DNA from: Pseudomonadota bacterium
Lineage (GTDB): Bacteria > Pseudomonadota > Gammaproteobacteria > Pseudomonadales > Halieaceae
DNA: 11,449 nt
Direction of reading: 5' to 3'
Assembly (NCBI GenBank): GCA_030591305.1
Contig: JAUVBI010000087.1
Coordinates: 1 to 11,449 of the forward strand
Positions 1 to 5,374 of the stretch are shown here, in pieces. Made by a program: the position numbers and the translations under genes. Numbering within the stretch: the first letter of the stretch is position 1; each line of letters opens with the position of its first letter. The notes below the pieces were generated by a model. It was given only the letters and a program-made list of their open reading frames with translations. It did no database searches and was not told the origin of the DNA.

Positions 1-117
1 CTCAGATCTTGGGAAGTAGGGCGTGTCACAGCCGGTGCACTTGGAACCGTGCAGGGTTGCGACACCGTCTTTGGCACTGAATAAGCCCTCTACGCAAGGG
101 AGTCTTGATTCAGACAT
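1..117 (-). CDS. DUF35 zinc-ribbon/OB-fold protein, N-terminal part (cut by window edge)
   Basis: Only the first 39 codons are present; the frame is open to the left edge, so the gene continues outside the window. The visible part has the rubredoxin-like zinc-ribbon start of DUF35 proteins: a Leu-His-Gly-Ser-Lys lead, then C27-T-G-C30 and an aromatic-Pro-Arg stretch (Y34-F35-P36-R37). The second Cys pair and the OB-fold would lie beyond the edge. Proteins of this family usually form complexes with thiolase-like or hydratase-like enzymes acting on acyl-CoAs, for example in steroid side-chain degradation, and are not known as stand-alone enzymes. The start ATG has a good Shine-Dalgarno (AGAGAGG) just upstream. 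It lies 29 nt downstream of etfA on the same strand, so the two are probably one operon. The family call rests on a short segment. Confidence 0.8.
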   Translation of the reverse strand, partial: MSESRLPCVEGLFSAKDGVATLHGSKCTGCDTPYFPRSE

Positions 118-146
118 GGTTTACCTCTCTTGTTCCACTATGTTGT

Positions 147-1103
147 TTATGCTTTCGCAGCTTTAATGAGTTCCGGCAGGATCTCCAGGCAATCACCTAC
201 GATGCCATAACGGGCATAGCGATAGATGGAGGCATCCTTATCCTTGTTAATAGCGACAATGGTCTTCGCCGCAGAGCAGCCGGCCATATGCTGGCTTGCG
301 CCGGAGATCCCCGCCGCCAGATATAGGCCTGGGCGGGTAATTTTACCGGTCAGGCCAACCTGAAGGGATGAATCTACCCAGCCCTCGTCTACAATTACGC
401 GTGATGCGCCGGGTAATCCGCCCAGTTGTGCAGCGAGTTCCCTGATCAGGCCATAGTTTTCAGCCGACCCCAGGCCGCGACCACCAGAGACAATAATATC
501 GGCGTCTTCCAGGCGAGGCCCCTCTGCGCTGGGCTGCTCAGTTACTTTAAAGCGCTCGTTTATTGAGTCCAGATTGACGTTGATCTGCCTTGTTTCCGGC
601 GAGCTCGCACTCGCTGCATGTTCGGCAACGATGGAGGTGGTTACAACAGATACGATGTTGGCTTCACCGGTTAATTCATAGACACAATGGGTGTCGCCAC
701 CAAAAGCACTCGCGGTGACATTGAGTGAGTTGCCTTTTGGACTGAGATCAAAACCATTCATGACAACCGGGATGCCCAGACGGCCCGCCAGACGTGGAGC
801 AATTAAACGGGCGGCAATGGTCTGGTTAAACAAAATAGTGCCGGGCTTGTGTTGTTCGCAGTATTGGAGCAGAGCCTCAACCATTGCGTCGGGGCCAAAA
901 GATGCCAGTTTGGCATTGCTTATACGGTCCAGATGCTTCACGCCGTAGTTCGCTGCAATTTCGCCTGCAGCGTCTCCCGCCCCACCTATAACAAGCCAGT
1001 TCAGATCAGAGTCGATGGTAGAGCTGAATTTATTGGCCAGGGTTAGTGCTTCCTCGGTACCGCCTTCGATGGCGTCACCCCACGTACACAGTACAACTGT
1101 CAT
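147..1103 (-). CDS. etfA: Electron transfer flavoprotein, alpha subunit
   Basis: A 318-residue protein of the usual length for ETF alpha, the FAD-binding subunit that takes electrons from acyl-CoA dehydrogenases and passes them to ETF:quinone oxidoreductase. The C-terminal FAD domain shows the family signature: SGGRGLGS loop, V-D-E-G-W (around 238-242), T252-G-K, S267-G-x-x-Q-H272, I-N286-K-D and Y-G-I-V-G-D304. By eye these match human ETF alpha Thr266, His286, Asn300 and Asp318. The residue before T252 is Leu251, where most ETFs have Gln (GQTG). The N-terminal half is the less conserved domain that docks on the beta subunit. The start is supported by GGAGGA 8 nt upstream. No etfB lies directly 5' of it; the upstream side is the divergent control region. 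It probably serves the dehydrogenase at 9228-10406, which is an inference from proximity. Confidence 0.95.
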   Translation of the reverse strand: MTVVLCTWGDAIEGGTEEALTLANKFSSTIDSDLNWLVIGGAGDAAGEIAANYGVKHLDRISNAKLASFGPDAMVEALLQYCEQHKPGTILFNQTIAARLIAPRLAGRLGIPVVMNGFDLSPKGNSLNVTASAFGGDTHCVYELTGEANIVSVVTTSIVAEHAASASSPETRQINVNLDSINERFKVTEQPSAEGPRLEDADIIVSGGRGLGSAENYGLIRELAAQLGGLPGASRVIVDEGWVDSSLQVGLTGKITRPGLYLAAGISGASQHMAGCSAAKTIVAINKDKDASIYRYARYGIVGDCLEILPELIKAAKA

Positions 1104-1292
1104 GCTGCTGGTTCCTCCAATTAATTAGTAATTCATCGAGAACAACGGAATTTGGCTTTCAGTCTAAAGGCTTACCCGAGTTCCCTCCATTATGCATCGA
1201 ATCAAATCCGGCCTACAGGATTTCAATTTTGGACATTCGCCGGTGCATATGGCAAAAGGTCAGCTAAAGAAGGCTGTTTTGTCGTGATATTT

Positions 1293-1306
1293 TTAAATAT
1301 ATTTAA
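1293..1306. repeat. Perfect 14-bp AT-rich palindrome
   Basis: TTAAATATATTTAA reads the same on both strands. After one mismatch on each side (1292/1307) the symmetry continues for two more pairs (1290-1291 with 1308-1309). It lies about 60 bp upstream of the candidate -35 at 1363. It could be an operator, an IHF-like or UP-type A/T tract, or chance in AT-rich DNA. Confidence 0.45.
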
Positions 1307-1362
1307 TAAAAACAAATAGATAGAGTTGCTTGTTGGGAAAGTTGAGCGCGCATGGCAGACAA

Positions 1363-1390
1363 TTGCCCGCAGCTCATATTTGGGTATATT
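1363..1390 (+). promoter_or_regulatory. Candidate sigma70 promoter for the amidohydrolase operon
   Basis: TTGCCC (1363-1368) and TATATT (1385-1390) are separated by 16 bp; the second matches the -10 consensus at five of six positions and the first matches the -35 at four of six. Transcription would start near 1397, leaving a leader of about 44 nt with a good ribosome binding site. The weak -35 would fit an activator-dependent promoter. No transcription data support it. Confidence 0.35.
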
Positions 1391-1427
1391 ATTGGGCTCG
1401 TATCATGGACAACCCAGTTGAAAATTC

Positions 1428-1433
1428 AGAGGA
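1428..1433 (+). promoter_or_regulatory. Ribosome binding site that sets the amidohydrolase start at 1441
   Basis: AGAGGA ends 7 nt before the ATG at 1441. The upstream in-frame ATGs at 1405 and 1435 and the TTG at 1330 have no comparable site at a proper distance, so 1441 is the preferred start. Confidence 0.7.
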
Positions 1434-1440
1434 TATGATT

Positions 1441-2409
1441 ATGGCTGAACAGGAATATTTTGTTGCACTGACTGAATGTCATTTTATGAACCCCCAGACG
1501 ATGTCCGAGATTGATTACTATCCCGGAGTACAGCGATGGTGGGGAAGTGTCGACGGTGTTATGCGTGCATGGTCGGGTCGCGACCTGTCGGGTGAATGGC
1601 CCCACCCTATTGCCTCTGAACTGATCAAGTATATGGATGAAGGCGATGTCGATGTCACCTTCTGTCTGCGTGAGCCCATGATGGATGTCACTGGAGGAAC
1701 CGTCTCTCTGTCAACCAATGGCTTTATGATGCAGCAAATTGAACCTTATCCGGGGCGTATGTACCTGGAGGCCAACTGCGGTCCCATTATAAAACGCGGC
1801 CTGGATGAGGCGATCTGGGAGCTGGAGTATTTGTACAAAGAGCGCGATGCCAAATTGTGCAAGGTCTATGCGCCGGAGGACGACGGCCCCATAAACGATA
1901 AACGCCTGTGGCCGTTTTATGCCAAGGCCCAGGAGTTGGGTGTTCCGCTCACTATCCATACCGGGCACAGTTATGTGGTACCCCAGCCCGGTTCGCACTG
2001 TGATGTCAGGCAGCTGGACGACGTGCTACTGGCCTTCCCGGATTTGGTGATTATCGCCTATCATGCTGGCTGGCCGGATACCGAGGCGCTAATCGGCTTG
2101 TGCGGTAAACACCAGAATCTTTATATGAGCCTGTCGGGCATTATCGGTTGGTATGAACGCTCGCCCTATCGCGGCTATCATGCCATTGGTACCGCCTTGC
2201 AGTGGATGCCATCGGAAAAAATTGTACTGGGTCTGGATCTGCCATTTGATGATACCAAGCGCGTTGTCGATTACATCAAGAATCTGGATATGCCGGAAGA
2301 GCTACAGAAAAACTGGGGCTATCAGCAGTTGACCACGGAAGACAAGGCAAATATTCTCGGCCTCAATTTGGCCAGGATAACGGGCATCGAACCTACCAAG
2401 CGCGTTTAA
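1441..2409 (+). CDS. Amidohydrolase-2 family protein, decarboxylase-like metal site
   Basis: A 322-residue TIM-barrel protein of the amidohydrolase-2 family (ACMSD / gamma-resorcylate decarboxylase group). Visible metal and catalytic residues are E12-C-H14 at the end of the first strand, H173 in L-T-I-H-T-G-H, H208 in Y-H-A-G-W, and D266 in G-L-D-L-P near the C-terminus. The E-x-H start, in place of the H-x-H of classical amidohydrolases, is the arrangement known from gamma-resorcylate-type non-oxidative decarboxylases. Length fits that group. The likely role is decarboxylation, or hydrolysis of a C-C or C-N bond, in a soluble enzyme; the substrate is unknown. The start at 1441 is chosen for its ribosome binding site, and the N-terminus then begins only a few residues before the first strand, as in relatives. 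It is the first gene of the rightward operon, 41 nt before the small unknown protein. Confidence 0.85.
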   Translation: MAEQEYFVALTECHFMNPQTMSEIDYYPGVQRWWGSVDGVMRAWSGRDLSGEWPHPIASELIKYMDEGDVDVTFCLREPMMDVTGGTVSLSTNGFMMQQIEPYPGRMYLEANCGPIIKRGLDEAIWELEYLYKERDAKLCKVYAPEDDGPINDKRLWPFYAKAQELGVPLTIHTGHSYVVPQPGSHCDVRQLDDVLLAFPDLVIIAYHAGWPDTEALIGLCGKHQNLYMSLSGIIGWYERSPYRGYHAIGTALQWMPSEKIVLGLDLPFDDTKRVVDYIKNLDMPEELQKNWGYQQLTTEDKANILGLNLARITGIEPTKRV

Positions 2410-2450
2410 TTTTTTAAAATCGAGACACCGAGTTAGAGGTAAGAGTAGAA

Positions 2451-2759
2451 ATGGCTGAATTAAAAGCTGGAACCCGTATGAAGAGCGCAGTATGCGCAAC
2501 AGAAGTTATGGTAATTGCTGCATCGGGAGCTAATGTTGAAGTGAACTGTGGTGGTGTTGCCATGATAGGGCCAAGCGATACCGCCGAAGGTGGTTCAGTA
2601 GATTCTGCTCATGCTGACGGCACGTTACTTGGCAAGCGTTACGTCAACGAGGCAGGTGATCTTGAATTGTTGTGTGTTAAGCCCGGTGACGGGTCGTTGA
2701 CCGCTGGCGGTGAAACCCTGGTGTTAAAGGAAGCAAAAGCACTTCCATCGTCGGACTAA
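2451..2759 (+). CDS. Small conserved-looking protein of unknown function
   Basis: 102 residues, no signal peptide, no membrane segment. I cannot assign a named domain. The composition suggests a compact beta-rich fold: many Gly and Val, short alternating hydrophobic strands (e.g. around 19-24, 29-38, 71-76, 89-92) and few helix-forming runs. It has three cysteines, C15, C33 (C-G-G) and C75, plus one histidine, H54, which could bind a metal or be redox active (inference). Conserved-looking blocks are G7-T-R-M-K-S-A-V-C15, L60-G-K-R-Y64 and the C-terminal L-P-S-S-D. A GAGG lies 11 nt before the ATG and a second purine-rich stretch closer. The gene sits between the amidohydrolase and the acyl-CoA synthetase, only 4 nt before the latter, so it is firmly inside the operon and is probably an accessory or carrier protein for one of them. 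Confidence 0.8.
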   Translation: MAELKAGTRMKSAVCATEVMVIAASGANVEVNCGGVAMIGPSDTAEGGSVDSAHADGTLLGKRYVNEAGDLELLCVKPGDGSLTAGGETLVLKEAKALPSSD

Positions 2760-2763
2760 AAAA

Positions 2764-4260
2764 ATGAATGTAATGATGTTGCTGGAGATGGCCTCGCAAG
2801 GCTTTGGCGAGCGTGTCGCATTTACCAATGGAGATGACTCTCTCAGCTACCAGGAGCTGTTTGATGCGGCTGGTAGCGCAGCTGCCGAGATCAAAAACTC
2901 CGGTTGTGATTATGTGGTGATGCTTGATGTCAGCAGCCTGGCCACGCCTGTTGCCCTGTTTGCCTGCGCCTGGGCCGGGGTGCCCTATGTGCCAATTAAC
3001 TACCGTCTGACTGTCGACGAAATCGATGCGCTGTTGGATCGCGTCAAGCCCTGCATGTTGATCACCGGTGCTGATCGTGTTGCTGATTTTAGTGACCGGA
3101 AGGGGGTGCAGGTAATCTCCCGCGATGCATTTATTGGTACGGCCAGGAGCGGCTTGCCGCTTCAGGACCCTTGGTCAATGGACCAGGAAGATGTTGGCGT
3201 ACTGCTGTTTACCAGTGGCACCACGGGTGCACCCAAGGCAGCAGTGTTGCGCCAAAAGCACCTGGTATCTTATATTCTCAGCTCTGTTGAATTTATGTCA
3301 GCAATGGAAGATGACGCCGCCCTGACCTGTGTTCCTCCTTATCATATAGCGGGTATTTCTGCGGTATTAAGTTCGGTTTATTCTGGTCGCAGGGTCGTAC
3401 AGTTGCCCAATTTCAGTGCTGGAGAGTGGGTCTCTCTGGTGAAAAAAGAGAATATTACTAATGCATTTGTGGTGCCTACCATGCTGGCACATATCGTCGA
3501 GTTTGTGGGCGATGCTGCTGCAGCCGATATGCCAAGCCTGAGGGCGCTGGCATACGGCGGCGGGAAAATGCCCCTCTCTGTTATCCGGCGCTCGATGACA
3601 TTGTTTCCCAACGCTGATTTTGCCAATGCCTATGGTTTGACAGAAACCAGCTCTACCATCGCCATATTGGGCCCACAGGATCACCGCGATGCGGTAGCCA
3701 GCGATGACGAGGCGGTGCGGCGCAGGTTGGTTTCTGTTGGTCGCCCCCTGCCCGGGGTTGAGCTTGAAATTCGCGATGACGAGGGAAAGGTAGTTGCCAC
3801 AGACCAGCGGGGTGAAATCTATGTTCGCGGCGAACAGGTTTCCGGTGAATATGTGGGCAAGGGCAGCCTGTTGGACAGCGACGGCTGGTTTCCGACCCGG
3901 GATGCGGGTTCCCTGGATCAACAGGGTTTCTTGTTTCTGGAAGGCCGGGCGGATGATGTGATTGTTCGTGGGGGTGAGAATATGTCACCCGGGGAGATTG
4001 AGGATGTTTTATTGGAGCATGAAGCGGTAGCAGATGCTGCCGTTGTTGGGGTTCCCGATGAGCAGTGGGGAGAGGGAGTAGCAGCTGCAGTGGTACTCAA
4101 GTCAGGCAAAAAAGTCTCTGCTGAGGAGTTACAAGTGTGGGTTAAGGGCAGGATGCGCAGTTCCCGTGTACCACAGTTGATAGAGTTTCTGGACGAGCTA
4201 CCCTACAACGAAACCGGTAAGCTTCTACGTCGCGTCATAAAGTCCGGCTTGTGTGAATAG
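2764..4260 (+). CDS. AMP-forming acyl-CoA synthetase (ANL superfamily)
   Basis: A 498-residue enzyme that would activate a carboxylic acid with ATP and CoA, through an acyl-adenylate, to acyl-CoA. The motifs are complete: phosphate loop T150-S-G-T-T-G-A-P-K158; Y290-G-L-T-E-T295, which binds the adenine and Mg-ATP; D380 of T-R-D, which binds the ribose; the hinge region G394-R-A-D-D with R402-G-G-E-N; and K486 in N-E-T-G-K, the lysine of the adenylation half-reaction. The length is normal for short/medium or aromatic acyl-CoA ligases. Motifs do not fix the substrate. There is no Shine-Dalgarno before the ATG, and the stop of the small upstream gene ends 4 nt earlier, so translation is probably coupled. 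With the transferases and dehydrogenase downstream it would provide the entry step of the pathway. Confidence 0.93.
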   Translation: MNVMMLLEMASQGFGERVAFTNGDDSLSYQELFDAAGSAAAEIKNSGCDYVVMLDVSSLATPVALFACAWAGVPYVPINYRLTVDEIDALLDRVKPCMLITGADRVADFSDRKGVQVISRDAFIGTARSGLPLQDPWSMDQEDVGVLLFTSGTTGAPKAAVLRQKHLVSYILSSVEFMSAMEDDAALTCVPPYHIAGISAVLSSVYSGRRVVQLPNFSAGEWVSLVKKENITNAFVVPTMLAHIVEFVGDAAAADMPSLRALAYGGGKMPLSVIRRSMTLFPNADFANAYGLTETSSTIAILGPQDHRDAVASDDEAVRRRLVSVGRPLPGVELEIRDDEGKVVATDQRGEIYVRGEQVSGEYVGKGSLLDSDGWFPTRDAGSLDQQGFLFLEGRADDVIVRGGENMSPGEIEDVLLEHEAVADAAVVGVPDEQWGEGVAAAVVLKSGKKVSAEELQVWVKGRMRSSRVPQLIEFLDELPYNETGKLLRRVIKSGLCE

Positions 4261-4369
4261 CACCTGTTTTCCAGTTTTTCATTTAGCCTGCTAAGACGAA
4301 TATGCCCCATTTACTGTTTTCCGCTATCGCTTTCTTAATCTACAGATTTTCATGTAAAATTCGTGGTAT
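4261..4369. promoter_or_regulatory. 109-bp gap before the AraC gene with a direct repeat
   Basis: No coding capacity and no intrinsic terminator (T-rich runs but no stem before them). CTGTTTTCC occurs twice, at 4264-4272 and 4314-4322, exactly 50 bp apart. A TAAAAT at 4355-4360 could be a -10 element with a poor TTCTTA 17 bp before it. If so, the transcript would begin within a few nt of the regulator's ATG. Read-through from the upstream genes is equally possible. Confidence 0.3.
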
Positions 4370-5374
4370 ATGACTGCCTCGATTCTCAAGACAAATAACA
4401 AAATCTGCTTTTACCTCGCTCGAATGGAAGCCAGGGGGTTTCCTCCGGGGCAGGTGTTGCAAGGTACCGGGCTGTGTGAAGAGCAGATTGCCAGCGACCA
4501 GTTTTCTCCGACAGCTGATCAGTATCGCTGCATAATCGGAAATATAATTTCCCTGACGGGTGAGCCAAGGGTTGGCATCGCTCTTGGTGCTGAGTTCAAA
4601 GTCAGCAACCTGGGTGTATTGGGCTACGCCGCATTAAGTGCCTCTACCCTGGCGCGCTCCCGCGAGTTGTTTTCCAAATACGATGCTTTGGTGGAACATA
4701 TTGTTTTGCCTATCACCGAAGTCAGCAGTGAGCGCTGGTGTACCGAGCTCAAGGAGATATTCCCCCTGGGGGAGTTGACGTCCTTTGCGGTGGAAGAGTT
4801 CGTCAGCCGTACCTGTGGGCTTGCATCCAGCTTGACCAACAGGCCTTTTCCAATTTTGGAGATGCGGGTGACTTATGCTGCGCCGGAAGATGTAGAGAGC
4901 TATAAAAAACACTTCGATTGTCCGGTTTATTTTGATCAGCCGCGAAATTTGATTTCATGGGATATCAATAGCCTGGATCATAAGATCAGTCTTGCCAATG
5001 AGGATGTGTGCAAGCTGTGTGAACAGCAGTGTAAAGTCCTGGTTGACCAAATGGCCGATGCGGACCTGTTGTCCAGTAAAATACGCAATGCGCTGGTGAA
5101 AACCCCGGGTGAGTTTCCCGCTTTGGAGGAGATGTCCCGGCGCCTGAAAATGGGCTCGCGAACACTACGCCGTCGCCTGGTTCAGGAAAACCTCACCTAC
5201 CAGCATATTCTCGATAGCACCCGCAAAGATCTCGCTATTCAGTACCTTAAATACACGTCATTAACACCCAAGGAAATTGGCTTTCTTCTCGGTTACAACA
5301 GCGTCAGCAATTTTCGTCGGGCGTTCAAGGGCTGGACAGGCAACAAACTCACGGACTACAGGAAGAATGAGTAG
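4370..5374 (+). CDS. AraC-family transcriptional regulator with Arabinose_bd-type N-domain
   Basis: 334 residues, the usual length of the AraC subgroup with a long N-terminal ligand-sensing domain (roughly 10-210), as in OruR-like and lipid- or hydrocarbon-responsive regulators. The C-terminal DNA-binding domain has both helix-turn-helix units: L252-E-E-M-S-R-R-L with S263-R-T-L-R-R-R-L to about 270, and P300-K-E-I-G-F-L-L-G-Y-N-S to about 323, ending in the typical F-K-x-W-T-G. No clear ribosome binding site precedes the ATG, but the N-terminal helix and the alanine/arginine block that follows fit the family, so a much later start is unlikely. Its stop overlaps the start of the tandem CoA-transferase by 8 nt, which ties its expression to the catabolic genes. 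It is probably an activator of this locus responding to a pathway acid or acyl-CoA (inference). Confidence 0.92.
   Translation: MTASILKTNNKICFYLARMEARGFPPGQVLQGTGLCEEQIASDQFSPTADQYRCIIGNIISLTGEPRVGIALGAEFKVSNLGVLGYAALSASTLARSRELFSKYDALVEHIVLPITEVSSERWCTELKEIFPLGELTSFAVEEFVSRTCGLASSLTNRPFPILEMRVTYAAPEDVESYKKHFDCPVYFDQPRNLISWDINSLDHKISLANEDVCKLCEQQCKVLVDQMADADLLSSKIRNALVKTPGEFPALEEMSRRLKMGSRTLRRRLVQENLTYQHILDSTRKDLAIQYLKYTSLTPKEIGFLLGYNSVSNFRRAFKGWTGNKLTDYRKNE

Larger units (their letters stand above)
1104..1440. promoter_or_regulatory. Divergent control region between etfA and the amidohydrolase gene
   Basis: This 337-bp non-coding stretch separates the only two divergent transcription units in the window and must hold both start signals. 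The part around 1286-1320 is markedly AT-rich and contains a perfect 14-bp palindrome. A fair sigma70 promoter reading right is at 1363-1390. I did not find a convincing -35/-10 pair for the leftward etfA unit. An open frame can be extended through part of the region from a TTG at 1330, but it has no ribosome binding site and I treat it as non-coding. Being shared by two catabolic units, this is the natural place for the AraC-type protein encoded at 4370 to bind (inference). Confidence 0.6.

Noticed and set aside
1330..1440. Upstream extension of the amidohydrolase frame from TTG 1330, or from ATG 1405 or 1435
   Set aside because: These starts lack a ribosome binding site at a proper distance, and the extension covers the likely promoter. 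The family's conserved first strand begins a few residues after ATG 1441, which has AGAGGA 7 nt upstream.
3367..3921. 184-codon open frame on the minus strand
   Set aside because: Antisense to the acyl-CoA synthetase, across its conserved Y-G-L-T-E-T motif; no protein-like features of its own.
5277..5366. Upstream extension of the tandem CoA-transferase frame
   Set aside because: It lies wholly inside the conserved helix-turn-helix of the AraC gene in another frame and adds nothing resembling the family; the ATG at 5367 fits the usual N-terminus.
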